DNA of 43,731 nucleotides. Origin: Maricaulis sp963976135 (GTDB lineage Bacteria; Pseudomonadota; Alphaproteobacteria; Caulobacterales; Maricaulaceae). This document shows, piece by piece, positions 17,550-25,862 of this stretch. The position numbers and the translations under genes are program-made. The notes under the pieces were generated by a model. The model worked only from the letters and a program-made list of their open reading frames with translations. It was not told where the DNA came from and ran no database searches. The first letter of the stretch is position 1, and each line of letters begins with the position of its first letter. The stretch is from the NCBI RefSeq assembly GCF_963976135.1, contig NZ_CAXBKN010000012.1, positions 1 to 43,731 of the forward strand. Direction: 5' to 3'.

Positions 17550-17866
17550 CCCGGCACAATTATGTTCTGACGGATGCGGCGGAAGCCGATATACGCGGAA
17601 TCATCCACTACACACGCCAGCAATGGGGCGACGCGCAGCTGCGCCGATATATGGCCGGGCTGGAGAGCGGCATTGCCCGCCTGGCGACCGGCCAGGGAAG
17701 TTTCAGGGACATGAGCGCGCTCTACCCGGCGCTGCGCATGGCGCGCTGCGAGCATCATTACGTCTTCTGCCTGCCGCGCGAGACTGCTCCTGCGCTGATC
17801 GTCGCGATCTTCCACGAACGCATGGACCTGATGGCACGCCTGGCCGACAGGCTGGCGCCGCGATAG
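17546..17866 (+). CDS. Type II toxin, ParE/RelE superfamily
   Basis: The 106-residue product follows the ParE pattern: LTDAAEADIRGIIHYTRQQW, then RRYMAGLESGIARLA, a central ALRMARCEHHYVFCL strand pair and the C-terminal FHERMDLMARLADRL helix. ParE toxins poison DNA gyrase, while RelE relatives cleave mRNA on ribosomes; the RelE catalytic residues are not evident, so ParE is preferred. The start is TTG 17546, whose last two bases with the next A form the antitoxin stop (TTGA). The weak start and coupling should keep toxin below antitoxin. The module sits between the FzlA-like gene and queG. Confidence 0.82.
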   Translation: MTRHNYVLTDAAEADIRGIIHYTRQQWGDAQLRRYMAGLESGIARLATGQGSFRDMSALYPALRMARCEHHYVFCLPRETAPALIVAIFHERMDLMARLADRLAPR

Positions 17867-17936
17867 CCCTGTATTCAGTCCCACCCCATGCCCTGCCAGC
17901 TATCACCCCCGGCCTCTTCCCGCTAATATCCACCCC

Positions 17937-19061
17937 ATGCACACCGCCGCGCTGAAAGCCGAAGCCCTCGCCTCCGGCTTCACCACCGTCCGCATCTGCC
18001 GTGCCGATGAGGCCTGGGAGGCGGGTGAGCGGCTGGCGGAGTTTGTTGCCGGCGGCATGCATGGCGAGATGGGCTGGATGGCGGAGACGCTCGCGCGGCG
18101 CCAGCATCCGACCGCGATGTGGCCCGATGCGAAATCGGCCGTGGTGGTGGCGCTCAATTACGGCCCCGATCACGATCCGCTCACCGCGCTGGAACGCAAG
18201 TCCGAAGGCGTAATCTCGGTCTATGCGCAGAACACCGATTATCACGACCTGATGAAGAAGCGGCTGAAGCATTTCGCCCGCGCCTTTGTCGACAAGACCG
18301 GCGCCGAGGTGAAGGTGTTTGTCGATACCGCGCCGTTGATGGAAAAGCCGCTGGCGGCAAAATCCGGGCTGGGCTGGCAGGGCAAGCATACCAATCTGGT
18401 CAGCCGGACACATGGTTCCTGGCTGTTCCTCGGCGTCATGCTGACGGCGGCCGAGCTCGAGCCCGACGCGCCGGAAACCGATCATTGCGGCACGTGCACA
18501 GCCTGTCTCGAAATCTGCCCGACAAAGGCCTTTCCCGGCCCCTACCGGCTCGATGCGCGGCGCTGTATTTCCTATCTCACCATCGAGCACAAGGGCCCGA
18601 TCCCGATCGAATTTCGCGCCGCAATGGGCAATCGCATCTATGGCTGTGATGACTGCCTGGCGGTGTGCCCGTGGAACAAGTTCGCCGCGGTGACCGCGGA
18701 AATGGCCTTCCACCCGCGCCCGGAGCTCAAGGGACCGCTGCTCAGCGAGCTCGCGGCGCTCGATGACGAGAGTTTCCGCCAAGTCTTCACCGCCTCGCCT
18801 GTCAAGCGAATCGGGCGGGGCAGATTCGTGCGAAATGTGATGATCGCGATCGGCAATTCGCAGGACCTGACCCTGCTGCCCGCGGTCCGCGCCAGTATTC
18901 AGGACGAAGACGCCATGGTGCGCGGCGCGGCCATCTGGGCCCTGTCGCAACTGGCACCGCAGGAGGCGCACGCGCTGGCCATGGCCGGTCCGGGCGATGA
19001 GGACGATGCCGATGTGCTGGACGAATGGCGCAGCGTGCTGGCGGCGCACGCGGACGGCTAG
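17937..19061 (+). CDS. queG: Epoxyqueuosine reductase
   Basis: QueG (374 residues) reduces epoxyqueuosine to queuosine at the wobble position of tRNAs for Tyr, His, Asn and Asp, using cobalamin and two [4Fe-4S] clusters. Both ferredoxin-type motifs are present: CGTCTACLEICPTKAF (about 185-200) and GCDDCLAVCPWNK (about 238-250). The conserved active-site aspartate lies in FVDTAPLMEKPLA, and KSGLGWQGKHTNL follows. The C-terminal HEAT-like part (about 300-374) carries VRGAAIWALSQL. ATG 17937 is the only good start, with no strong ribosome binding site. It is convergent with the TPR gene, stops 6 nt apart. Confidence 0.95.
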   Translation: MHTAALKAEALASGFTTVRICRADEAWEAGERLAEFVAGGMHGEMGWMAETLARRQHPTAMWPDAKSAVVVALNYGPDHDPLTALERKSEGVISVYAQNTDYHDLMKKRLKHFARAFVDKTGAEVKVFVDTAPLMEKPLAAKSGLGWQGKHTNLVSRTHGSWLFLGVMLTAAELEPDAPETDHCGTCTACLEICPTKAFPGPYRLDARRCISYLTIEHKGPIPIEFRAAMGNRIYGCDDCLAVCPWNKFAAVTAEMAFHPRPELKGPLLSELAALDDESFRQVFTASPVKRIGRGRFVRNVMIAIGNSQDLTLLPAVRASIQDEDAMVRGAAIWALSQLAPQEAHALAMAGPGDEDDADVLDEWRSVLAAHADG

Positions 19062-19067
19062 GCGCGA

Positions 19068-19736
19068 CTAGCCTTCGCTCAGCGCCGCGAGCCGGCGGGC
19101 TTCATTGATCCGGCCCCGCAGGACCAGAATTTCGATATTGTCCGGTGCGATCTCCCGCGCCGTTTCCATATCCTGCCAGGCGCCATCGAGCGTCCCGGTT
19201 TCAAGCCGCGCCGCGGCGCGCAAGCGCCAGGCCTCGGCCAGATCCGGTGCCTGGGCGATGGCCGCCGCAGCAGCGGTTTGCGCCAGCGCCCAATCCTCCA
19301 GCGCCAGACCGGTCCTGGCCTCCCCGAGCAGGGCGTCGAGATCGTCGGGCACCAGATCAAGCGCGGACTGGAAAGCACGCTGCGCGTCTTCGCTGCGCTC
19401 GACCGTCAGCCAGGCCTTGCCGGCCTCGACCAGCATGGCGGTGCGGATTGACCGGTCGCGGCCGCCCGCTTCGGTATTGGCCAGTTCTTCCAGCGTCGAG
19501 GCGCCGGCCATCACATCGCCGAGTGCGACCAGGGCGCGCGCCTCGCAATGGGCCGCCGGCCAGCCACCACCCTCCATCCGCCAGCTCAGGGCGTCTTCGA
19601 ACGCCTGGTCCTGCTCGGTTTCGACCCGGTCGAGGCAGTCGAGATAACGCGCCGTCTCGATCTCGATCGCCGGGGTCTGGGCGTGAGCCGGGCTGATGGC
19701 GAGAGTGAGAAGGCAGGCGGAGAGGAAAACACGCAT
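19068..19736 (-). CDS. Exported TPR-repeat protein
   Basis: This 222-residue protein has a clear signal peptide (RVFLSACLLTLAISPAHAQ, cleavage expected after AHA at about residue 19). The mature part is helical with tetratricopeptide-like units from about residue 95 to 215, for example AQRAFQSALDLVPDDLDALL and AWQDMETAREIAPDNIEILV. Two cysteines (in YLDCLD and AHCEAR) could form a disulfide. It is presumably a periplasmic scaffold; no enzymatic motif is visible and no specific partner can be named. It is convergent with queG. Confidence 0.75.
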   Translation of the reverse strand: MRVFLSACLLTLAISPAHAQTPAIEIETARYLDCLDRVETEQDQAFEDALSWRMEGGGWPAAHCEARALVALGDVMAGASTLEELANTEAGGRDRSIRTAMLVEAGKAWLTVERSEDAQRAFQSALDLVPDDLDALLGEARTGLALEDWALAQTAAAAAIAQAPDLAEAWRLRAAARLETGTLDGAWQDMETAREIAPDNIEILVLRGRINEARRLAALSEG

Positions 19737-19775
19737 CGGGGCATCCGGTTTTGCGGCAGGGCGATGGCGGGCAGA

Positions 19776-20291
19776 TTAATCACCACACGCGGCCCGGTCC
19801 ATCGCCGGTTCAGCGCCCGTGAGCGGTTCGGCTTGGCGGAGAGGGTCGGCACGGTAGGGGTCGGGGCGGGAGACTTCCATGGCGCGCTCGGGTGATTTCA
19901 GCGGCGTATAGCCAAACCTGGCATAGAGTGGCTGGGCATCGGCGGTCATCAGCATCAAACGGCGGCAGGCCTGGATCTCGGGCAGACTGTGCAGGCACTC
20001 CACCAGCCATTTGCCCAGGCCATGGCCGCGATGGGCCGGGTCAATGATGACGTCAGCGAGATAGGCGAAGGTCGCCCGGTCGGTGATGAAACGCGCCATG
20101 CCGGCAAATTCGCCATCGGGCGCGAGCAGGCAGAAGGTCCAGGCATTGGCCGCGGCTTTCGCGACCGTTTCCGGCGGAATACCCGGCGACCAGTAGGATG
20201 TGCTCAGCAGACGGTGGGCCGAGGCGAGGTCAAAGGCGCTGCGCTGGTCGGTGATCCGGTACCCACTCCGCTCGAAACTGTTTTCCCGCAT
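19776..20291 (-). CDS. GNAT family N-acetyltransferase
   Basis: The 171-residue protein carries a GNAT acetyl-CoA site: LADVIIDPAHRGHGLGKWLVE, with the RGHGLGK pyrophosphate-binding loop, and the later LMTADAQPLYARFGY motif, common in small-molecule or amino-acid acetyltransferases. ATG 20291 has a good ribosome binding site (AGGAG 8 nt upstream on this strand). The C-terminal about 25 residues are extra and proline/arginine-rich. The substrate is unknown. It is divergent from the GT4 gene across a 216-nt gap with no strong promoter that I can name. Confidence 0.82.
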   Translation of the reverse strand: MRENSFERSGYRITDQRSAFDLASAHRLLSTSYWSPGIPPETVAKAAANAWTFCLLAPDGEFAGMARFITDRATFAYLADVIIDPAHRGHGLGKWLVECLHSLPEIQACRRLMLMTADAQPLYARFGYTPLKSPERAMEVSRPDPYRADPLRQAEPLTGAEPAMDRAACGD

Positions 20292-20507
20292 CACCCTTGC
20301 TCCTGCACACGAGACCGGTCCGGAGCCGTAGCATGACGACGGCGGGGGTCTATTCAAGATTTCCGTCATTGTGTGACCGGGGCTGAGTACGACCGGGCCG
20401 GGCAGCAAGCGGGCCAGGCTCGCTGCGGATTCGTTTGTCACAGGCGCGCGCTTGTGAAAAAACCCGGACCTGTCCACGATTTGCAAATCCGATAGCGCCG
20501 CCACGCC

Positions 20508-21653
20508 ATGAATCTTCTCCAGGTCATTCCCCAGCTCGAGGCTGGCGGCGCCGAACGCACCACCCTGGAAGTGGCGCAGGCGGTTGTCGCGGCTGGCGGG
20601 CGCGCCCTGGTGGCCAGCCAGGGTGGCCGGCTCGAAGGCGAATTGGCGGCCCTTGGCGGTGAATTGATCCGCCTTCCCATGGGCAGCAAGAACCCCTGGA
20701 CCGTCTGGCGCAATGCCGAACGCCTCGCCCGCATCGTGCGGGCCGAGAAAATCGATTTGATCCATGCCCGCTCACGCGCGCCCGCCTGGAGCGCCAAATG
20801 GGCCGCCGACCGCACAGGCGCGCATTTCATCACCACCTATCATGGCACCTATAACGGCAAGACCGGGCTGAAACGCTGGTATAATGCGATCATGGCCCGC
20901 GGTGAGCTGGTGATCGCGAATTCGCAATTTATCGCGGCCCATATCCGCACCCAGCACCCCTTTGCCGCCGATCGCGTCCGCGTGATCCCGCGCGGGGTCG
21001 ATCTCGACCGCTTCGATCCGCAGGTGATTGCACCGGACCGCGTCGCCGGACTCGCCGCATCCTGGGATATCGCCTGGCCGTCAGACCGGTTGATCGCGCT
21101 TTTCCCGGCCCGGCTGACCGGCTGGAAGGGACAGCGCGAAACCCTCGCCGCGCTCGGCCAGCTCAAGGCCGACGGCCTCGCCCTGCCGCTGACCCTGCTG
21201 GCCGGCGATGCCCAGGGCCGCGATGGCTATCTCGCCGAACTTGAGACCCTGATCCGTCAGCATGACCTGTCTGGCGATGTGCGGATTGTCGGCCATTGCA
21301 GCGACATGCCCGCCGCCTTCGCGCTGGCGGATATCGCGCTGGCCCCCTCGGTCGAGCCTGAAGCCTTCGGCCGCACCGCCGCCGAGGCCGGTGCCATGCA
21401 TGTCCCGGTGATCGCCGCCGATCATGGCGGTGCCCGCGAAGTCGTCCTGCCGGGCCAGACCGGCTGGCGGGTCGAACCCGGCAATCCGGCAGCACTGGCC
21501 GAGGCCATCCGGGAAGCCGTGTCGATGACGAAGGCGCAACGCAGCGAAATCGGCGCGCAGGCCGCCCGTCATGTCCGGACACAGTTCTCGACACGCGCCC
21601 TGCAAGCTGCGACTTTGCGCGTTTATGAAGAGGCTCTAAGCTCGCAGCCATGA
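20508..21653 (+). CDS. Glycosyltransferase family 4 (GT-B) protein
   Basis: This 381-residue retaining glycosyltransferase has the N-terminal loop LQVIPQLEAGGAERTTLEVA, a central HARSRAPAWSA acceptor-side segment, VIPRGVDLDRFD at the domain linker, and the donor-binding EPEAFGRTAAEAGAMHVPVIA motif (E-x7-E) near residues 284-304. Such enzymes build LPS core, O-antigen or exopolysaccharide from nucleotide sugars at the cytosolic face of the membrane. It overlaps the GT9 gene by 4 nt (ATGA), so the two probably act on the same glycan. The acceptor is unknown. Confidence 0.88.
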   Translation: MNLLQVIPQLEAGGAERTTLEVAQAVVAAGGRALVASQGGRLEGELAALGGELIRLPMGSKNPWTVWRNAERLARIVRAEKIDLIHARSRAPAWSAKWAADRTGAHFITTYHGTYNGKTGLKRWYNAIMARGELVIANSQFIAAHIRTQHPFAADRVRVIPRGVDLDRFDPQVIAPDRVAGLAASWDIAWPSDRLIALFPARLTGWKGQRETLAALGQLKADGLALPLTLLAGDAQGRDGYLAELETLIRQHDLSGDVRIVGHCSDMPAAFALADIALAPSVEPEAFGRTAAEAGAMHVPVIAADHGGAREVVLPGQTGWRVEPGNPAALAEAIREAVSMTKAQRSEIGAQAARHVRTQFSTRALQAATLRVYEEALSSQP

Positions 21654-22633
21654 TCGAACCGCAACGCGATACCATTTATGTCCTGCATTGGGGGGATTTG
21701 ACGTCGACCGTGCGGATGCTCGCTTCGGCGAAAACACTCCGCCAGGCGCACAAGCGTGACCGGATCGTGCTGCTGACAACACCGGAATACGAGTCCTTCC
21801 TCAAACACAGCCCGTTCTTCAATGCGATCGAGATCGATGCCCGGCCCGAAGGACGGCCGCAAACGGTTGCGCGTGACAAGCGCCTGAAGTCCGCGCATCC
21901 GGCCCGGGTCTACGATCTGGTCGGCGATGCCATTTCGCGAAAACTCAAGGGCCTGTTCCGCTTTTCAAAATGTGACTGGGTGGAAATCCTCCCGACGCGC
22001 AGATCGAGCGAACACCCGGTCGACGAGCTGGCCGGCGTGCTCAATGCGGCGATCGGCAGCGGCCCGACCTATTTCCCCCTCGGCGGCGCGCCATCGCCGG
22101 ACGCGAGCTGGGTCGATTTCCTGGCACGCAAATCGCGCATGCTCGATCCGGAATATTTTGGCCTGAACGGCCCCTTTGCCCTGCTCGCGCCGGCCGGCGA
22201 AGAGGTCAAGCCGCCCTTGCGCTGGCCGCGCGAGAAATGGGCCAACCTGGCGCATGAATTGCTGCAGGCCGGCATTACACCGGCCCTGGTCGGTGGCCCG
22301 GACACCCGCGAAATCGGCCGTTATGTCTCGCAGGTTGCCCCGGGCGCGCGCGACATTACCGGCAAGGCGAAACTGCCCCAGCTTGCCGGCCTTGCCCGCC
22401 GCACGCGCTTTGTCTTCGGTGAGGATACGCCGCTGCTTCACCTTCTGGTCGCGGCCGGCGCGCCGGCTCTGGCGCTCTATGCCGGCGTTACGGACCCGGC
22501 ATTGAATGCGCCGCGCGGCGATGCACCGGTGATTTTGATGCACGCGCCCGTTCTGGCGCAGGTCGCACCATCCGAGGCGATCGCCGCGATGCGCTTCGCA
22601 GGCGGGTTTTCTGACCGCACAGCTGCGGCGTGA
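21650..22633 (+). CDS. Glycosyltransferase family 9 (heptosyltransferase-like) protein
   Basis: This 327-residue GT-B protein resembles ADP-heptose:LPS heptosyltransferases. It has YVLHWGDLTSTVRMLASAKTL at the N-terminus, FALLAPAGEEVKPPLRWPREKW at the start of the donor domain, LVGGPDTREIG, and the terminal signature FVFGEDTPLLHLLVAAGAP (usually G-x-D-(S/T)-G-x-x-H in the family, here GEDTPLLHL). It likely adds a sugar to the LPS inner core. Donor specificity is unproved. It is translationally coupled to the preceding GT4 gene. The stop is 153 nt before infC. Confidence 0.85.
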   Translation: MIEPQRDTIYVLHWGDLTSTVRMLASAKTLRQAHKRDRIVLLTTPEYESFLKHSPFFNAIEIDARPEGRPQTVARDKRLKSAHPARVYDLVGDAISRKLKGLFRFSKCDWVEILPTRRSSEHPVDELAGVLNAAIGSGPTYFPLGGAPSPDASWVDFLARKSRMLDPEYFGLNGPFALLAPAGEEVKPPLRWPREKWANLAHELLQAGITPALVGGPDTREIGRYVSQVAPGARDITGKAKLPQLAGLARRTRFVFGEDTPLLHLLVAAGAPALALYAGVTDPALNAPRGDAPVILMHAPVLAQVAPSEAIAAMRFAGGFSDRTAAA

Positions 22634-22786
22634 ACCGCGTGCGACGCTTGCTTAATGTGATCATTTCACCATAGTGCGCGGCTCTCCGGCAGGGTGGCGG
22701 CTCATTTGAGCCAGTTTGGGCTTGATCCAGCTGCGCCGCCGGAGGATTACTAAGTATTGCTCGCAGGCCATAAGGGAGAAGCGGCC
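22634..22786 (+). promoter_or_regulatory. infC leader region with hairpin
   Basis: This 153-nt gap precedes infC. It holds a perfect GGCTCA-TT-TGAGCC palindrome (22699-22712) and a GTGA-N5-TCAC motif near 22660. TTGCTT followed about 16-17 nt later by CATAGT could be a promoter. None of these can be assigned firmly. The ribosome binding site AGGGAG at 22773-22778 decides the infC start. Confidence 0.35.
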
Positions 22787-23326
22787 ATAGCCCGTAGACC
22801 ACAATCTGCGCAACCGCCAAAAAAAGACGGACCGCGTATGAATCTAGACATCCGCGTACCGCGGGTGCTTCTGATCGACGAACATGGAGAGAAGCAGGGG
22901 ATCGTGCCGACCGAGGCCGCTCTTGAGGCGGCCGCACAGGCCGGACTCGACCTTGTGGAAGTCTCACCGAACGCTGATCCGCCCGTTTGCAAAATCATCG
23001 ATTATGGCAAGCTGAAATACCAGGAACAGAAGAAAAAGGCCGAAGCTCGCAAGAAGCAGAAAACCGTCGAGATCAAAGAGATCAAGATGCGGCCCAATAT
23101 CGATGTGCACGACTATCAGGTGAAAACCAAAGCGATGCACCGCTTCTTCGAATCCGGCGACAAGGTGAAGATTACCCTGCGATTCCGGGGCCGTGAAATG
23201 GCTCACCAGGATCGCGGCATGGACATCATGCGCCGCGTCAAGGAAGACTTCGCCGAAGTCGCCAAAGTCGAATTCGAGCCCAAGCTCGAAGGCCGGCTGA
23301 TGGTGATGGTGATGGCGCCGCGCTAG
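22787..23326 (+). CDS. infC: Translation initiation factor IF-3 (apparent ATA start)
   Basis: IF-3 binds the 30S subunit, prevents premature joining of 50S and checks the start codon and initiator tRNA. The 179-residue product has the N-domain (RVPRVLLIDEHGEKQGIVPT, VEVSPNADPPVCKIIDYGK), a lysine-rich linker helix (YQEQKKKAEARKKQK), and the C-domain (IKEIKMRPNIDVHDYQVK, ITLRFRGREMAHQD). The only start with a good ribosome binding site (AGGGAG, 8-nt spacer) is the ATA codon 22787-22789. infC is known in many bacteria to use ATT/ATC/ATA so that IF-3 can repress its own synthesis. TTG 22757 and ATG 22838 are alternatives, but the latter would remove the conserved N-terminal tail. rpmI and rplT are not adjacent. 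Confidence 0.93.
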   Translation: MARRPQSAQPPKKDGPRMNLDIRVPRVLLIDEHGEKQGIVPTEAALEAAAQAGLDLVEVSPNADPPVCKIIDYGKLKYQEQKKKAEARKKQKTVEIKEIKMRPNIDVHDYQVKTKAMHRFFESGDKVKITLRFRGREMAHQDRGMDIMRRVKEDFAEVAKVEFEPKLEGRLMVMVMAPR

Positions 23327-23352
23327 GCGCGATTGCCCGCAAATCCCGAATT

Positions 23353-23395
23353 GCGACTGAACCCGGCCCCTTTGGAGGCGGCGGCGTTCAGTCGC
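23353..23395. repeat. Perfect 10-bp inverted repeat downstream of infC
   Basis: GCGACTGAAC (23353-23362) is exactly complementary to GTTCAGTCGC (23386-23395), separated by a 23-nt GC-rich loop. It lies 26 nt after the infC stop and may end the infC transcript, but there is no T-run, so factor-independent termination is doubtful. Confidence 0.45.
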
Positions 23396-23499
23396 GGTTC
23401 AGTTCACCTGTTTTCAGATGATATCCTCTGCAAAGCATGCTCAATTGTGGGCAACTGGCCGGATCCGGAAATGGCGGGCCAGGGGTATCGGGGATTTGA

Positions 23500-23964
23500 A
23501 TGATCAGACTGTCCGCAGTTTTAATCGCAATGATCGCATCGGGCGGCGTCGCCGCCGCGGACAACCCGTCCCCCATGCCGAGCGCCGGCAATGCCTCGCT
23601 GTCTGCGGGTTTCACACCCGACCCCTACCGTGTCCGCCTGCCGACCGGTGGCCCGATCGATGCCAGCGAGGCGCGCGGTCAAGACTGCGATGGTTTCATC
23701 GCCGCCATGCCCGACTTCAATCTTTTCTACAATTCCGCTTCCTTGCCATTGATCATCTCGGTTGATGCCGAGGTCGACACCACACTGGTGATCCAGACAC
23801 CGGACGGCAATTGGCACTGCGATGATGACAGTGGCGACGGCCTCAATCCGTCGATCCGCTTTGCCGCGCCACAATCGGGAAATTACGACATCTGGATCGG
23901 CACCTATGCCGACGCCTCCCGGGAGGAGGCGACGCTTTCGATATCCGAACTTTTCAGCGAGTAA
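23500..23964 (+). CDS. Exported single-domain DTTLV/CDDD repeat protein
   Basis: This 154-residue protein has a signal peptide (about 1-20, ending GGVAAA) and one copy of a domain found four more times in the next gene: GFTPDPYRV, TGGPIDAS, Cys63 in CDGFIAAMPDF, LIISVDAEVDTTLVI, PDGNWHCDDD with Cys107, LNPSIRF, NYDIWIGTY and LSISEL. The fold resembles small beta-sandwich pre-peptidase C-terminal-type domains. Similar alphaproteobacterial proteins are often labelled peptidase S1-like, but no catalytic triad is visible and I would not call it a protease. The two cysteines probably form a disulfide, and the acidic clusters could bind Ca2+. It is cotranscribed with the four-repeat protein, 25 nt away. 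Confidence 0.7.
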   Translation: MIRLSAVLIAMIASGGVAAADNPSPMPSAGNASLSAGFTPDPYRVRLPTGGPIDASEARGQDCDGFIAAMPDFNLFYNSASLPLIISVDAEVDTTLVIQTPDGNWHCDDDSGDGLNPSIRFAAPQSGNYDIWIGTYADASREEATLSISELFSE

Positions 23965-23989
23965 GATCGCACATCAGGGGAGACATATG

Positions 23990-25741
23990 ATGAGCTATAA
24001 ATGGGCGGCCGGTGCCGCAGCAGTGATCATGTTGGGCGGGGTTGCACAGGCACAGGATGTCGAGGCGGCACCGGCCTATGGATCGGTCAACCTGTCGGCG
24101 GGCTTTGCCGAGGATCCGACATCGGTCGGGATCCAGGCCGGCGGCGCCATTTATGCCGGCGATCTCGCCAATGCCTGCTCCGGCTATATCTCCTACCAAC
24201 CTTCCCTCAACGTGCAATACAATGCCGGTGACTACCCGCTCTACATCTCGGCGGCTTCCGACGCCGACACGACGCTGATCATCAATGCACCGGACGGCAG
24301 CTGGCACTGCAATGATGATGCACCAGGCCAGGGCCTCAATCCCGGCGTCGAATTCGCCGCGCCGCAATCGGGCGTCTATAATATCTGGGTCGGCACCCTG
24401 TCGGCAGGGAGTGGCTATGAGCCGACCATGCTGCACATTTCCGAAGTCGGATTCTCCAGCGACAATGCCTATTCGCGAGCGCCGAATGCGGCGCTTCAGC
24501 CCAGTGCCGGCATCCTCAACCTGCGCGCCGGTTTCGGCGATGATCCGCGCCGCGTCGCCGTGCGTGCCGGCGGCGATCTCGACGGCAATCGCGGCACCGG
24601 CGGTTATTGCTGGGGCGAGATCAGCGAGGCACCCAGCGTCTGGCTGAATTATTCCGCCAATGATCAACACGATCTCTATCTGTCGATGGAGTCGGAGTAC
24701 GATACGACGCTGATCGTCCAGGGCCCCGACGGCAATTGGCATTGTGATGATGACGGCGCCGAAGACCTCAATCCAGGCATCCAGCTGACCAATCCGGTCG
24801 CCGGGCGCTATGCGATCTGGGCTGGCCGTTTTTCCGGTGGCACCCTCGCCGATGCAACACTCTTCGTCTCTGAAACCGGTTTCCGCGGCGAGATTGACGT
24901 GCCCGCCGTGCTCGATTTCAACCTGCCGGCCAATTACGGCTCGGTTTCACTGCAGGCGGGCTTCATTCCCGATCCCTACAATCTCGCCCTCCAGGCTGGC
25001 GGGGATGTTGAGATTTACGAGGCGATCGGCAGCAATTGTCGCGGTTTTTCGACCACGGCCCCGGATTTCAACCTGAATTATGAGGCCGGCTCGCTGGATC
25101 TCTACATCTCGGCAAGCTCGGACGGCGACACGACCCTGGTCGTCAACGCGCCGGACGGGAGCTGGTTCTGCGATGATGATGGCGCCGGCAACCTCAATCC
25201 CGGTGTGCATTTCGACCAGCCAGCCTCGGGCGTCTACAATATCTGGGTCGGCACCTATGGTGAGGTCGAGCCGGAAGATGCCACACTGCACATCTCCGAG
25301 CTGGCCTTTGGCGATGAATACCGGGGTGGCGGTGCGCTCGACTACTCCCTGGAGGCCAATTTCGGTTCGGTCGCGCTGACCGGCGGTTTCTCGCCCGACC
25401 CCCATGTCGTCGACGTCATCGCCGGCGGGAGCTTTGCCGCGCAATCAGCGGCCGATTCGATGTGCCGTGGCTATGTCTCCGCCGCGCCGGATTACGAGCT
25501 GACCTTTACCCCCGGTTCGCTCGACCTCTACATCTCCGTGCTCTCGGAGGCCGACACGACGCTGGTCATCAATGATCCCAGCGGCGATTGGATCTGCAAT
25601 GATGACAATAACGGCCTCAATCCCGGCATTCATTTCGATCAGCCGGCTGCGGGAACCTACGACATCTGGGTTGGTACCTATCGCGAAGGCGAAAGCGCCC
25701 CGGCCCAGCTGGAAATCTCCGAACTCGGCTTTGCCGAATAG
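23990..25741 (+). CDS. Exported protein with four tandem DTTLV/CDDD repeats
   Basis: This 583-residue protein has a signal peptide (about 1-22, ending AQA) and four copies of a roughly 126-residue domain at about 29-154, 172-297, 314-440 and 455-581. Each copy shows GF-x-(D/P)DP, AGG, a cysteine 43-45 residues before the second one (63/107, 207/252, 350/394, 492/536), DTTL(I/V), PDG/PSG, W-x-C-(D/N)DD, LNPG, Y-x-IW and SE. Repeat 2 is the most divergent: it lacks the C-x-GY(I/V/F) form (CWGEIS) and has WAGRF for WVGTY. It likely forms a string of disulfide-stabilised beta domains at the cell surface or in the periplasm. ATG 23990 is preferred to the adjacent ATG 23987 for its spacing from AGGGGAG. 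Function unknown. Confidence 0.7.
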   Translation: MSYKWAAGAAAVIMLGGVAQAQDVEAAPAYGSVNLSAGFAEDPTSVGIQAGGAIYAGDLANACSGYISYQPSLNVQYNAGDYPLYISAASDADTTLIINAPDGSWHCNDDAPGQGLNPGVEFAAPQSGVYNIWVGTLSAGSGYEPTMLHISEVGFSSDNAYSRAPNAALQPSAGILNLRAGFGDDPRRVAVRAGGDLDGNRGTGGYCWGEISEAPSVWLNYSANDQHDLYLSMESEYDTTLIVQGPDGNWHCDDDGAEDLNPGIQLTNPVAGRYAIWAGRFSGGTLADATLFVSETGFRGEIDVPAVLDFNLPANYGSVSLQAGFIPDPYNLALQAGGDVEIYEAIGSNCRGFSTTAPDFNLNYEAGSLDLYISASSDGDTTLVVNAPDGSWFCDDDGAGNLNPGVHFDQPASGVYNIWVGTYGEVEPEDATLHISELAFGDEYRGGGALDYSLEANFGSVALTGGFSPDPHVVDVIAGGSFAAQSAADSMCRGYVSAAPDYELTFTPGSLDLYISVLSEADTTLVINDPSGDWICNDDNNGLNPGIHFDQPAAGTYDIWVGTYREGESAPAQLEISELGFAE

Positions 25742-25780
25742 CCCCGGGGGCTGACGCCCCTGCTGCATGACGACTGAAAG

Positions 25781-25812
25781 CGGGCGGCTCCGACAAAGGG
25801 CCGCCCGTTTGC
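25781..25812 (+). terminator. Factor-independent terminator after the repeat-protein genes
   Basis: CGGGCGGC (25781-25788) pairs perfectly with GCCGCCCG (25800-25807) around an 11-nt loop, followed by TTT. It lies 40 nt after the stop of the four-repeat gene and closes that transcription unit. Confidence 0.75.
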
Positions 25813-25862
25813 TGTCCGGCACGAACTGCGCATGGCAGAGGCCGGGGCTTTCATCGGCACGG

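Noticed and set aside
22699..22712. GGCTCA-TT-TGAGCC palindrome before infC as a terminator
   Set aside because: A two-base loop and no following T-run make termination unlikely; it is noted only as part of the leader.
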